Origin: Microbacterium murale
Lineage (GTDB): Bacteria > Actinomycetota > Actinomycetes > Actinomycetales > Microbacteriaceae
DNA length: 64,000 nt
Direction: 5' to 3'
NCBI RefSeq assembly: GCF_014635185.1
Contig: NZ_BMCM01000008.1
Span: 1-64,000, forward strand
Made by a program: the position numbers and the translations under genes. This document shows, one piece after another, positions 42,439-51,544 of this stretch (within the stretch, counting starts at the first letter, position 1; the number at the start of each line of letters is the position of its first letter). The notes beneath the pieces are model-generated. The model was not told the origin of the DNA. It did not search any database and saw only the letters and a list, made by a program, of their open reading frames with translations.

Positions 42439-43568
42439 TCTGCGTTCCCGCCGGCGGAGGACGCCGCGCCGGAGGCGGGCGCATACAGGGCGCGCGCGAT
42501 CGCGCGGATGATCTCGGGCGACCGCGGACCGAAGCTCAGAATCTCTCCGTCGGCCATGTCGATCACGCGGCGGTTGACGCCGGCAGGGGTCTCGGCCACG
42601 GCCGGCACGCGCTCGATGAGCCCGTCGATCCCGTCGACGGATTCCAGCCCATCCGTCATCATCACCAGGACGTCTGGCTGTGCGGCGACGAGCGCCTCGG
42701 CCGTCATGGGCTTGTTGCCCTCCCACCCGATCTCGCTCGCGACATCGATGCCGCCGACCGCCTCGATGAGCGAATCCGCGCCGGAGTCCTTGCCGAAGAT
42801 GTAATACACGTTCGCGCTGCCGCGCACATAGAGGAACAGCATCCGTGCGCGGTCGGACTCGTCCGCCGGCGCGACCTCGGCGATCTCCGCACGCGCCGCG
42901 TCGAGGTCGGATTCCACCTGGGCGATGAGCTCCTGACCACGGCTCGGGATGCCGAGGGCCGAAGCCACCTCATCGACGAGCTGGTCGGTGTTGTCGAGGC
43001 GCAGCTCATCGGAGATGACGACGATCGGGATGCCGGCATCCCGAAGTTGCTGGCGCACCTCTTTCGGGCCGATCGTGGTGTCGGTGAGGATCACGGTCGG
43101 GGCGAGTTCGAGGATCGCCTCCGGGTTGAGCGAGTGGCCGGTCTTGGTGACGACCGGCAGATCTTGCGTCCCGTCGAAGGTCGTCGAGGAGTCGCGCCCC
43201 ACGACGTCGTCTCCCATGCCGAGCGCGAAGACCGTGGCGGCGATGGTGCCGGAGATGTCGATCGGCAGGATGCGGCTGACGTCGGTGATCTCGACGTCGC
43301 GCCCTTCGGCGTCGGTGACGGTGACGGGGAGGTCGGGTGCGGTCGTGTCGGAGACGGGGTTGATCGCGTGACCGGGAAGGCACGCGGTCGAGCCCCCGGT
43401 CGCGGTGCGGACGTCGTCGACGAGCTCGAGATCAGAGAGCTGCTGCTCTGCGGCCGGGCAGGCATCGGATGCTGCGTCCTCTGATCCCGCGGTCGCGACA
43501 GGGGCGGCACATCCGGCGAGGCCGAAGAGCAGCACGGCCGCGATGAGTGGGGAGAGACGTGAGCGCAT
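42435..43568 (-). CDS. hmuT: Heme ABC transporter substrate-binding lipoprotein
   Basis: A 377-residue lipoprotein with the lipobox GLAGC (Cys 20). The class III binding-protein fold has VTVTDAEGRDVEITDVSRIL, VVGRDSSTTFDGTQDLPVVT and TGHSLNPEAILELAPTVIL. The His in TGHSLNPE and the Tyr in LYVRGSANVYYIFGKD are candidate heme ligands. First gene of hmuTUV; an iron box sits directly before its start codon. Confidence 0.92.
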   Translation of the reverse strand: MRSRLSPLIAAVLLFGLAGCAAPVATAGSEDAASDACPAAEQQLSDLELVDDVRTATGGSTACLPGHAINPVSDTTAPDLPVTVTDAEGRDVEITDVSRILPIDISGTIAATVFALGMGDDVVGRDSSTTFDGTQDLPVVTKTGHSLNPEAILELAPTVILTDTTIGPKEVRQQLRDAGIPIVVISDELRLDNTDQLVDEVASALGIPSRGQELIAQVESDLDAARAEIAEVAPADESDRARMLFLYVRGSANVYYIFGKDSGADSLIEAVGGIDVASEIGWEGNKPMTAEALVAAQPDVLVMMTDGLESVDGIDGLIERVPAVAETPAGVNRRVIDMADGEILSFGPRSPEIIRAIARALYAPASGAASSAGGNAE

Positions 43569-43587
43569 TGAGGGTAGCCTGTCCTAA
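43569..43587. promoter_or_regulatory. DtxR/IdeR-type iron box before hmuT
   Basis: Reads TGAGGGTAGCCTGTCCTAA, a good match to the 19-bp DtxR consensus TTAGGTTAGCCTAACCTAA, and touches the hmuT start codon. It would shut off hmuTUV when iron is plentiful. Confidence 0.7.
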
Positions 43588-43629
43588 TTTTTGACGAGAT
43601 GACTCGGATCAGTCTATGGTCAGAGGTGG

Positions 43630-43648
43630 AGGTTAGCTAAGCCTAACC
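43630..43648. promoter_or_regulatory. DtxR/IdeR-type iron box before the HtaA gene
   Basis: Reads AGGTTAGCTAAGCCTAACC, a near-perfect palindrome of the same consensus, 93 nt before the HtaA start. Together with 43569 it puts both divergent heme operons under iron control. Confidence 0.8.
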
Positions 43649-43740
43649 AACATCACCCGCAGCATCAGACCCGAAGAGGTTTCTGCCGTCGCGCTCGCCC
43701 TGGTGAACAGGCGTACGCGGCCTCACGCCTGGAGGCATCC

Positions 43741-46700
43741 GTGAATCACACCGAGATCCGCGCGACGAACAGTCGCACCCGAGCAGCGTTCGCGGCGGTG
43801 CTCGCCGTGCTGATGACGTTGTTCGGCACGCTCACCGCGCCGGCCGCCTTTGCCGCCGACGGCGCGAGCGTCGCGCCGCAGGTCACGGCGGCATCCGAGT
43901 CGGGCTTGACGATCCAGGTGGACGCTACCGGCCTTCCCGGTGATGTCACCGGAACGTATGCGGCACTCATCGTGCAGGGGAACGACGAGGCGCTGAACAG
44001 CCAGGAGTACGTCGCGTTCGCGCTGCCGTTCCCCGCGGTCGCAGGCGGATCGACCTCGTTCACCTTGACCGCTGCGACCCCGAAGCTGGACAGAGCGCTG
44101 ACCTACGAAGTGGTCATGTGGAAGCAGCACAGTGCGTTCACGGCCGAGAACCTCTACGGCCGCTCGGTCGTGTCGATCTCTGATGGGCAGTGGGACGCGG
44201 TGTTCCCGCCCGAGGTCCCTGTCGAGCCGGAGACACCGGTCGAGCCCGAAACCCCGGTTGAACCCGAGACACCTGTCGAACCCGAGATCCCGACTCCGGC
44301 CGTCGCGGCCGCGGTGTCGTCGGCATCCGTCGATGGTGGCCTGGTCGTCAGCGTCGCGGGCTCGGATTTCGCCGGCGTCGCCGGCGAGTACGTGGCGCTG
44401 ATCGAGAAGGGCACCGAGGCGGACGTCACCGCAGGGGGCGGCTTCCTCGCGATGCAGTACGTGCGCGGCATCGCCGACGGTGCGTTCCAGGTGAACCTGA
44501 CCGCGGCTGCGGAAGCGCTCGACCAGGCCGTCTCATACGAGGTGATCGCGTGGCAGCAGCACACGATGCCGAACGCCGACACGATCCACGCGCGCACCGA
44601 CGTCGCCATCAGCGCCGAGCAGTGGGCGGCGCTCAAGCCCGCCCCGCTGCAGCCCTCGATCGAGGTCTTCCTCGCCGACGGCACCACGCCGGCCGCGGAC
44701 TCTGCGCTCAAGGAGGGTGACACGATCGTCGTCAAGGGCAGCGGATACGACCCGGCGGCGAACGTGGGCGGACGCGGCGTGCCGATCCCGTCGAACCTTC
44801 CCCAGGGCACCTACGTGGTCTTCGGCGACTTCGCTCCGAGCTGGCAGCCGTCCACGGGTGCGCCCTCCAGTGCGCGATCGGTCGGTGCGCAGGTGTGGGC
44901 ACTCGCGGAGACCGTGCTCGACCAGGTTCCGGCGCAGTACCAGGGGGCGATCCGTGCGCAGTGGGTCGATATCGCGGCCGACGGCACTTTCACCGCGGAA
45001 CTGACGCTCAAGGACGCGCCGGCCGAGCCTGAGGGCGGCGCATACGGCGTGTACACCTACGCCGCCGGCGGTGTGAAGAATGCCGCGCAGGAGCAGAGCG
45101 CGCTGCTGGACTACCGGACGGCACAGGAAAAGGTCGTGGAGACTGTCGTGTCCGTCGACGGGTCCGACTTCGTCGTCGATGTGGACGGTCGAGGGTTCGA
45201 AGGCGAGCCAGGCGTCTACGCCGCGCTGATCGAAGCCGGCACCGAAGCCGATGTCACGGCAGGCGGAGGATTCCTTGCGATGCAGTACGTGCGCGGCATC
45301 ACCGACGGCGCGTTCGCCACGACGCTGACCGCCGCCGGCGACACCCTGGATGAGGCGAAGTCGTACGAGGTGATCGTCTGGAAGCAGCACACGATGCCGA
45401 ACGCCGACACGATCCACGCACGCAGCGCTGTGACGATCACGGCGGAGCAGTGGAAGACGCTCACAGGCGAGACGCCGATCCCGCCGACGACGCCGCCCAC
45501 GGCTCCGCCGACGACGCCGCCCACTGCGCCGCAGCAGCCCGTCGCGGGCGGCTCGCTGCGCTGGGCGATCTCGTCGTCGTTCGTCGAGTACGTGACAGGG
45601 CCCATAGCCCACGGCGAGATCCGGGTCTCCGGCGGTGCCACGCGCTCCGGAGGGCAGTTCCAATTCGGACAGGCCGCCGGCACCACCTACGACGCGAAGA
45701 CCGGTCTCGGTGCGGTGAGCTACACCGGTGCGGTCCGCTTCACCGGTCACAACGGCGTGCTCAATGTGACGATCTCCAACCCGCGGATCGAGATCGCCTC
45801 AGCATCCGCGGCGACGCTCTACGTCACGCACGACGGCACTCGGGTGCCTTTCGCGACGATCGACATCGCCTCCGCAGCGAAGACGACTTCGGGGGGTGCG
45901 ACGACGTACACCGCCGCACCCGCAAGCCTGACGTCCGCCGGGCAGAATCAGGTGCTCGGCGGTTTCAGCACCGTCCTGAACCCGGTGACGTTCACGATCG
46001 GCACTCCGGCCGCGGCGCCCAACGGCACCGTCGGCACGGTGGCGGCAGCATCCGTCCAGCAGAAGGCAGTACTGCCCTCCGCGCCGCCCGCGACGGACGG
46101 GATCGTGATCGACGAGGAGAACCTCAAGGCTCTGCAGTCAGGTGCATCTGCGACCGTCTCAGCATCCGGTTTCCAGCCGGATGAGCAGGGCATCAAGGTC
46201 GTCGTGTACTCGACTCCGGTACTGCTCGACACCGTCACCGCCGACGCGAACGGCGTCGCGACGTGGACCGGTGCGTTGCCGGCCACACTCGAGGCCGGCG
46301 CGCACACGCTGACCTTCCAGGGCTCGATCGACCGCGGTCTCGCCTTCACTCTTGACCGGGCGGCAGCGGCTATCGGCGTCTGCACGGTCGAAGGCGCCAC
46401 GCTCGACTGGGGTTACAAGGAGAGCTTCCGCAACTACATCGAGGGCATCGCGCACGGCGGCTGGAACCTCACCGGCGTCGTCTACGAGTTCCCCGAGTTC
46501 GTCTGGTCTGAGGGAGCAGGTTCGTTCGAGTCCGAAGCCGGAACCGGTCTCGTCGACTTCGGAGGCACCATCGCGTTCCACGGGCACGACGGCGCACTCG
46601 ACACGAAGCTCAACAACGCGCGGGTCGAACTCGCCGGAGACAAGGGCTACATCCTGTTCGACATCGCCGGCACCACCCAGGGCGGCGAGGCGATCGATCA

Positions 46701-47085
46701 GAAGGACGTGCGGTTCGTGGAATTCTCGATCGCGGATGCTGAGATCGTCGACGGCGTGCTGACATTGAGCGACGCGGCATCCACCCTCACCGAGAGCGGC
46801 GCTGCCGCGTTCGGCACCTACGCGGCCGGCGAATCGTTCGACCCGGTGTCGTTCCGCATCCCCGTCGGCGCAGATTGCGGTGTGGTCCCCGCTGAAGAGG
46901 AGAGCATCGACGAGCCGGTCGCCGCGATCAGCGCCGAGGTGACCCCCATCTCGGCCGAGACCGGAGGGTTCCCGATCTGGGCGTGGGTGGTCATCGGGCT
47001 GCTCGTGGTCGGCGCGGGAGTCGGGACCGGCGTGGTCGTCAAGCGGCGCCGGGATGCGGCATCCGCCACCATCGGAGAGGATTGA
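43741..47085 (+). CDS. Large cell-surface heme-binding protein with two HtaA domains
   Basis: An 1114-residue protein with a signal peptide cut near residue 39 (AAFA-AD). In order: repeat A (44-155); a VEPETP linker (160-182); repeat B (187-298); a beta domain (305-460); repeat D (466-577); a Pro/Thr linker (580-598); HtaA domain 1 (603-765, RWAISSSFVEYVTGPIAHG); an Ig-like part; HtaA domain 2 (881-1060, WGYKESFRNYIEGIAHGGW); and a membrane anchor (1077-1100) ending in KRRRD. HtaA domains bind heme in Corynebacterium. It would pass heme to HmuT. GTG start with TGGAGG 6 nt upstream. Confidence 0.9.
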   Translation: MNHTEIRATNSRTRAAFAAVLAVLMTLFGTLTAPAAFAADGASVAPQVTAASESGLTIQVDATGLPGDVTGTYAALIVQGNDEALNSQEYVAFALPFPAVAGGSTSFTLTAATPKLDRALTYEVVMWKQHSAFTAENLYGRSVVSISDGQWDAVFPPEVPVEPETPVEPETPVEPETPVEPEIPTPAVAAAVSSASVDGGLVVSVAGSDFAGVAGEYVALIEKGTEADVTAGGGFLAMQYVRGIADGAFQVNLTAAAEALDQAVSYEVIAWQQHTMPNADTIHARTDVAISAEQWAALKPAPLQPSIEVFLADGTTPAADSALKEGDTIVVKGSGYDPAANVGGRGVPIPSNLPQGTYVVFGDFAPSWQPSTGAPSSARSVGAQVWALAETVLDQVPAQYQGAIRAQWVDIAADGTFTAELTLKDAPAEPEGGAYGVYTYAAGGVKNAAQEQSALLDYRTAQEKVVETVVSVDGSDFVVDVDGRGFEGEPGVYAALIEAGTEADVTAGGGFLAMQYVRGITDGAFATTLTAAGDTLDEAKSYEVIVWKQHTMPNADTIHARSAVTITAEQWKTLTGETPIPPTTPPTAPPTTPPTAPQQPVAGGSLRWAISSSFVEYVTGPIAHGEIRVSGGATRSGGQFQFGQAAGTTYDAKTGLGAVSYTGAVRFTGHNGVLNVTISNPRIEIASASAATLYVTHDGTRVPFATIDIASAAKTTSGGATTYTAAPASLTSAGQNQVLGGFSTVLNPVTFTIGTPAAAPNGTVGTVAAASVQQKAVLPSAPPATDGIVIDEENLKALQSGASATVSASGFQPDEQGIKVVVYSTPVLLDTVTADANGVATWTGALPATLEAGAHTLTFQGSIDRGLAFTLDRAAAAIGVCTVEGATLDWGYKESFRNYIEGIAHGGWNLTGVVYEFPEFVWSEGAGSFESEAGTGLVDFGGTIAFHGHDGALDTKLNNARVELAGDKGYILFDIAGTTQGGEAIDQKDVRFVEFSIADAEIVDGVLTLSDAASTLTESGAAAFGTYAAGESFDPVSFRIPVGADCGVVPAEEESIDEPVAAISAEVTPISAETGGFPIWAWVVIGLLVVGAGVGTGVVVKRRRDAASATIGED
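44386..44600 (+). repeat. Internal repeat unit B of the HtaA gene (pairs with 45211-45424)
   Basis: Encodes IEKGTEADVTAGGGFLAMQY and HTMPNADTIHAR; unit D repeats these almost exactly. Some stretches are identical in DNA (GCGATGCAGTACGTGCGCGG; CACGATGCCGAACGCCGACA) while other codons differ, so the duplication is old or under selection on the protein. Unit A is a third, diverged copy. Confidence 0.8.
45211..45424 (+). repeat. Internal repeat unit D of the HtaA gene
   Basis: Second near-copy of unit B: GTEADVTAGGGFLAMQYVRG, then SYEVIVWKQHTMPNADTIHA. Conserved Tyr and His residues could bind heme. Confidence 0.8.
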
Positions 47086-47089
47086 CACC

Positions 47090-47920
47090 ATGACAACCTC
47101 CGAACGTCCCCAGCGACGCCACCGTCCTCAGATCGTGCTGGAGGTCATCGAGTCCATCCGGCTGACACCCCACCTGGTGCGCATCGTCGCAGGTGGACCG
47201 GGCATCGTGGCCGTCGAGGACAACGGCTTCACCGACGCCTACACGAAGATGCAGTTCGCACCGTCCGAGGCGAACCTCACGCCGCCGTACGACATGGAGG
47301 AGCTGCGAGAGCGTCTGCCCGTCGAATTGCTGCCGTCGGTGCGCACCTATTCGATCCGTCGGTTCGACCTCGACGCGGGTCAGATCTGGATCGACTTCGT
47401 CACGCACGGCGACGAGGGCGTGGCGGGGCCATGGGCAGCGAGCGCGAAGCCCGGTGATCCGGTCGTGCTCGGCGGGATCGGCGGCGGCTACGCACCCGAC
47501 GCGACGGCGGATTGGCATCTGCTCGTCGGCGACGAGTCGGCGATCCCTGCGATCTCGGCGGCGCTCGAGGCGATGCCGGCAGATGCTGTCGGTACGGTGC
47601 TGCTCGAGGTGCAGGATGATTCCGAGCACCTCGAGCTGACCGTTCCCGAGGGGATAGAGGTGCGCTGGCTGCACCGCGGCGATCGTGAGGCCGGGACGAC
47701 CACCGAGCTCGTCGACGCCGTGCGCGCTCTCGAGTGGCGTTCGGGGCGGGTGCAGATCTTCGCGCACGGCGAGCGCGGCGCGATGAAGCAGCTTCGTCCG
47801 TTCCTCACCGATGAGCGCGGAGTTGAGCGTGCACAGCTGTCGCTGTCGGCCTACTGGGCCTATGGTCGTCGCGAGGATGCGTTCCAGGCGGAGAAGCGCG
47901 AGGCCGTCGGGCAGGTATAG
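47090..47920 (+). CDS. Siderophore-interacting protein, FAD-binding reductase
   Basis: A 276-residue flavoprotein of the ViuB/SIP group. The FAD-binding motif RTYSIRRFD lies near residue 86, WAASAKPGDPVVLGGIGGGY near 118 and LVGDESAIPAISAALEAMP near 145. C-terminal SAYWAYGRREDAFQAEKRE is typical. It reduces ferric siderophores or supports heme iron release. It starts 4 nt after the HtaA stop and is under the same iron box. Confidence 0.92.
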   Translation: MTTSERPQRRHRPQIVLEVIESIRLTPHLVRIVAGGPGIVAVEDNGFTDAYTKMQFAPSEANLTPPYDMEELRERLPVELLPSVRTYSIRRFDLDAGQIWIDFVTHGDEGVAGPWAASAKPGDPVVLGGIGGGYAPDATADWHLLVGDESAIPAISAALEAMPADAVGTVLLEVQDDSEHLELTVPEGIEVRWLHRGDREAGTTTELVDAVRALEWRSGRVQIFAHGERGAMKQLRPFLTDERGVERAQLSLSAYWAYGRREDAFQAEKREAVGQV

Positions 47921-47961
47921 GGCGCACGCGCACCTGAGGTCCGCTCGACGGTGAACAGTGG

Positions 47962-47967
47962 GACAAT
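47962..47967 (+). promoter_or_regulatory. Leaderless promoter, -10 GACAAT
   Basis: GACAAT, then GGATGC, then the ATG at 47974. Confidence 0.5.
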
Positions 47968-47973
47968 GGATGC

Positions 47974-48288
47974 ATGTCCTCCACCGATTCCCACGAGACC
48001 GTCGAGGCGACCGTTCGGCGGGTGCCCCGCTACGGCGTGTTCATGGGCATCGGCGTCGTGCTCGGGATCATCGCCGCCGGCATCCTGACCATGGTCGGAG
48101 GCTACGAGCCGTCCCAGGCGCTCGACGTGATCTACCCGCCGAGTCAGGTCTTCGGCTTCGCACTGCTGTGGACGGTGCCGATCGGGCTCGCGCTCGGGGG
48201 AGTGGCCGCGATCTTCCTGGAGCGGCTGGGCCGTCGCCACGATCGCGTCGTGCGCGTCGACCGCGAGACGATCATCGAAGCCGACTGA
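47974..48288 (+). CDS. Conserved actinobacterial membrane protein, 104 residues
   Basis: Two hydrophobic segments (about 20-42 and 58-82) separated by GGYEPSQALDVIYPPSQVFG, with a charged C-terminal tail. I recall this kind of short protein near purine genes in related genomes but know no function. Leaderless start. It is convergent with the gene at 48295, 6 nt apart. Confidence 0.65.
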   Translation: MSSTDSHETVEATVRRVPRYGVFMGIGVVLGIIAAGILTMVGGYEPSQALDVIYPPSQVFGFALLWTVPIGLALGGVAAIFLERLGRRHDRVVRVDRETIIEAD

Positions 48289-48294
48289 GCGTCA

Positions 48295-48900
48295 CTACGC
48301 CATTTCCGCGATGATCGGGCGGATGGCGGCGTCGAACGCCACCACGTCGCGCCTGAGCCCGTCGGTGACGGCGACCGTGAGCGCGCCGATCCACCAGATG
48401 CCGCGCTGCGAGAACGGCAGCACCTGCACGTTCAGTTCGAACGAGTGCGCGCGGCGGCCGATCTCGCGCTCGAACTCGGCGATCGCGCTCGCATAGGCGC
48501 GGTACGCGCCGCCCCCGGTGGCCGTCTTCATCGTGCCCAGGTACCGGTTGTGGGCATCGCGGGCGTATTGCAGGGCGGATGCCGCGAGTGGGGAGATCGC
48601 GTCGCGCAGCTCTTCGGCTCCGGTGGCAGGCAGCGCGACCAGGGTGTCGAATCCGTCGACCAGCTCCAGCGGCCCCTCGGCGGGGTGCGCACGCGGCTCC
48701 ACCGCCATGTCCCAGTAGTCGCGCCACTGCGCTTCCAGCTCGGCGCTGGCGTCGGTGGCGTCCGGGGCGCGCACCTGCAGGTCGCGCAGGCTCGGCAGGC
48801 CCTCTGGCTCGCGGATGCCGAGCATCTGGCGCAGGGCGAGCGCGACGAGCGCCGGCATCCCGGCATCCTCTCGGATCAACCACTGCGGCTTCTCGGCCAT
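48295..48900 (-). CDS. Conserved hypothetical protein, 201 residues
   Basis: A soluble protein starting MAEKPQWLIREDAGMPALVA with a conserved-looking C-terminal half (NVQVLPFSQRGIWWIGALTV). No zinc or nucleotide motif is seen. The start ATG is 6 nt after TAGGAT, making a leaderless promoter that is divergent from purM. No family is recognised with confidence. Confidence 0.7.
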   Translation of the reverse strand: MAEKPQWLIREDAGMPALVALALRQMLGIREPEGLPSLRDLQVRAPDATDASAELEAQWRDYWDMAVEPRAHPAEGPLELVDGFDTLVALPATGAEELRDAISPLAASALQYARDAHNRYLGTMKTATGGGAYRAYASAIAEFEREIGRRAHSFELNVQVLPFSQRGIWWIGALTVAVTDGLRRDVVAFDAAIRPIIAEMA

Positions 48901-48906
48901 GGCCCC

Positions 48907-48912
48907 ATCCTA
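48907..48912 (-). promoter_or_regulatory. Leaderless promoter, -10 TAGGAT
   Basis: Minus strand TAGGAT, then GGGGCC, then the ATG at 48900. Confidence 0.55.
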
Positions 48913-48949
48913 TGGAGGTCGCGCGGAGATTCGCAGGCTCGGGCACCGG

Positions 48950-48955
48950 TAGTCT
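48950..48955 (+). promoter_or_regulatory. Leaderless promoter of purM, -10 TAGTCT
   Basis: TAGTCT, then TGTCAG, then the GTG at 48962. Confidence 0.6.
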
Positions 48956-48961
48956 TGTCAG

Positions 48962-50080
48962 GTGGCAGCCTCCTCCACCAATCCCTATTCCGAAGCCGGC
49001 GTCGACACCGCTGCAGGTGATCGTGCCGTCGAGCTGATGAAGTCCTCCGTGCGCGCTACGCACGGCCCCGAAGTGCTCGGCGGTGTCGGCGGGTTCGCCG
49101 GCCTGTTCGACGCCTCCGCTCTGCTCGGCTACACCAAGCCGCTGCTCGCGACCAGCACCGACGGCGTCGGCACCAAGGTCGCGATCGCGCAGGCGATCGA
49201 CAAGCACGACACGATCGGGCAAGACCTGGTCGGGATGGTCGTCGACGACATCGTCGTGGTGGGGGCGAAGCCCCTGTTCATGACCGACTACATCGCGTGC
49301 GGCAAGGTCGTCCCCGAGCGCATCGCCGACATCGTCCGCGGCATCGCCGACGGCTGCACCGCCACGGGCACCGCCCTGGTCGGCGGCGAGACGGCAGAGC
49401 ACCCGGGTCTCCTCGGACCCCGCGACTACGACGTCGCAGGCGCCGCGACCGGAATCGTCGAGGCGGATGCCGTGCTCGGTGCGGAACGCGTCCAGGACGG
49501 CGACGTCGTGCTGGCTCTCGCATCGAGCGGTCTGCACTCCAACGGCTACTCGCTCGTGCGCCACATCGTCGCCGGCGCCGGCATCGGCTACGGCGACAAC
49601 GCCGCCGATTTCGGCACCACCTGGGGCGAGGCCCTGCTCGAGCCGACGCGTCTCTACACGCTCCCGCTGCTGCGTCTTCTCACCACGCTCGCAGACGGCA
49701 GCATCCATTCCCTCAGCCATGTCACCGGGGGAGGCATCGCCGCGAACCTCGCCCGTGTGCTCCCGGTGGGCAGCTGGGCCGAGGTCGATCGTGCGACCTG
49801 GTCGCCGAGCCCGATCTTCCGCGTGCTCAGCGACATCTCCGGCACCAGCCTCGAGTCGACCGAGGGCACCTGGAACCTCGGCATCGGCTTCCTCGCCGTG
49901 ATCGATCAGCGCCAGAAGGATGCTGCGATCACCGCGCTCGCCGCAGAGGGAATCGACGCGTGGCAGGTCGCGACCGTCGGAACGGGCGCACGCCCGGCCG
50001 GAGAATTCGAAGAAGGCGCCAAGGGCGTCGATGGCGGTGCGGTGCGTCTCGTCGGCGCATACGCGGATGGAGCAGAGTAA
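48962..50080 (+). CDS. purM: Phosphoribosylformylglycinamidine cyclo-ligase (AIR synthase)
   Basis: A 372-residue enzyme of purine synthesis that closes the imidazole ring using ATP. Blocks seen: YSEAGVDTAAGDRAVELMK, LATSTDGVGTKVAIAQAIDK, GGETAEHPG and ASSGLHSNGYSLVRHIV. Length is as expected. It is followed 6 nt later by purF. Confidence 0.96.
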   Translation: MAASSTNPYSEAGVDTAAGDRAVELMKSSVRATHGPEVLGGVGGFAGLFDASALLGYTKPLLATSTDGVGTKVAIAQAIDKHDTIGQDLVGMVVDDIVVVGAKPLFMTDYIACGKVVPERIADIVRGIADGCTATGTALVGGETAEHPGLLGPRDYDVAGAATGIVEADAVLGAERVQDGDVVLALASSGLHSNGYSLVRHIVAGAGIGYGDNAADFGTTWGEALLEPTRLYTLPLLRLLTTLADGSIHSLSHVTGGGIAANLARVLPVGSWAEVDRATWSPSPIFRVLSDISGTSLESTEGTWNLGIGFLAVIDQRQKDAAITALAAEGIDAWQVATVGTGARPAGEFEEGAKGVDGGAVRLVGAYADGAE

Positions 50081-50086
50081 TACCCC

Positions 50087-51544
50087 ATGTGCGGAATCGT
50101 CGGAGTGGTCGCTGGCGGCCCGGTCAATCAGGACATCTACGATGCGCTCCTCCTGCTGCAGCACCGCGGGCAGGACGCCACCGGCATCTCCACTGCAGAG
50201 CCCAACGGCGTCATGCACACGATCAAGGCCGAGGGCATGGTGCGCGAAGCGTTCCGCACCCGCGACATGCGCTCTCTCCTCGGCAACGTGGGCCTCGGTC
50301 ACGTTCGCTACGCGACCAAGGGCACCGCATCCAGCGAGGAGGAGGCGCAGCCGTTCTACGTGAACGCGCCGTACGGCATCGTCCTCATCCACAACGGCAA
50401 CCTCACCAACACGCGTGAGCTCACCGCCGACATGGCCAAGCGCGACCGCCGGCACCTGAACTCCTCCAGCGACACCGAGCTGCTGCTCAACGTCCTCGCC
50501 GGCGAGCTGCAGGCGACGACGAGCGACGTCGACCTCGAGCCCGAGCGCATCTTCGAAGCCGTCAGCCGCACGCACGAGCGCATCGAGGGCGCGTACGCGG
50601 TGATCGCCGTGATCGCGGGCTACGGTCTGCTGGCGTTCCGTGATCCGTACGGCATCCGTCCGCTGATCCTCGGGCGCCGTGACGGCGTCGAGCACGACGA
50701 ATGGGTCGTCACCAGTGAATCCCTCGTGCTCGAGAACGGCGACTACGAGGTCGTCCGCGAGGTCGCGCCGGGTGAGGCCGTGTTCATCACCGACCAGGGC
50801 GAGCTGTTCAGCCGGCAGTGCGCGGCGAACCCCACGCTCACGCCCTGCGCGTTCGAGTACGTGTATCTCGCCCGCCCCGACTCGACGATGAACGGCATCG
50901 CCGTGTACGAGTCGCGTCTGCGGATGGGAGAGCGCCTCGCCGACACGATCGCCAAGCACGTGCCTCGCGAGAAGATCGACGTCGTCATGCCGATCCCCGA
51001 CTCCGCGCGTCCGTCTGCGATGGAGGTCGCCCGCAAACTCGGCATCGAGTACCGCGAGGGCTTCTACAAGAACCGCTACGTCGGACGCACCTTCATCATG
51101 CCGGGCCAGGCGGTGCGCAAGAAGAGCGTCCGCCAGAAGCTCAACGCGATGTCGACCGAGTTCCAGGGAAAGAACGTGCTGCTGATCGATGACTCGATCG
51201 TGCGCGGCACGACGAGCAAGCAGATCATCCAGATGGCGCGGGATGCCGGCGCCCTCTCCGTGACGTTCGCCTCGGCAGCGCCTCCGGTGCGATACCCGCA
51301 TGTGTACGGCATCAACATGCCCTCCAAGCACGAGCTCATCGCCCACGACCGCACGATTCCCGAGATCGCCGCCGAGCTCGGCGCCGATCATCTGGTGTAC
51401 CAGGAGGTCGAGGATCTGAAGGCCGCGATCATCGAGGGCTCTGACGTCACCGACCTCGACATGAGCTGCTTCGACGGCCGCTACGTCACTGGCACCGTCA
51501 CCGACGAGTACCTGTCCTGGGTCGAGAGCTCGCAGTCGTCGTGA
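50087..51544 (+). CDS. purF: Amidophosphoribosyltransferase
   Basis: A 485-residue enzyme for the first step of purine synthesis. The N-terminal glutaminase begins MCGIVGVV, where Cys2 becomes the nucleophile after Met removal. HNGNLTN and SSSDTELLL follow. The PRPP-binding loop is LLIDDSIVRGTTSKQI near residue 365. The next gene (GTG) overlaps its stop. Confidence 0.96.
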   Translation: MCGIVGVVAGGPVNQDIYDALLLLQHRGQDATGISTAEPNGVMHTIKAEGMVREAFRTRDMRSLLGNVGLGHVRYATKGTASSEEEAQPFYVNAPYGIVLIHNGNLTNTRELTADMAKRDRRHLNSSSDTELLLNVLAGELQATTSDVDLEPERIFEAVSRTHERIEGAYAVIAVIAGYGLLAFRDPYGIRPLILGRRDGVEHDEWVVTSESLVLENGDYEVVREVAPGEAVFITDQGELFSRQCAANPTLTPCAFEYVYLARPDSTMNGIAVYESRLRMGERLADTIAKHVPREKIDVVMPIPDSARPSAMEVARKLGIEYREGFYKNRYVGRTFIMPGQAVRKKSVRQKLNAMSTEFQGKNVLLIDDSIVRGTTSKQIIQMARDAGALSVTFASAAPPVRYPHVYGINMPSKHELIAHDRTIPEIAAELGADHLVYQEVEDLKAAIIEGSDVTDLDMSCFDGRYVTGTVTDEYLSWVESSQSS

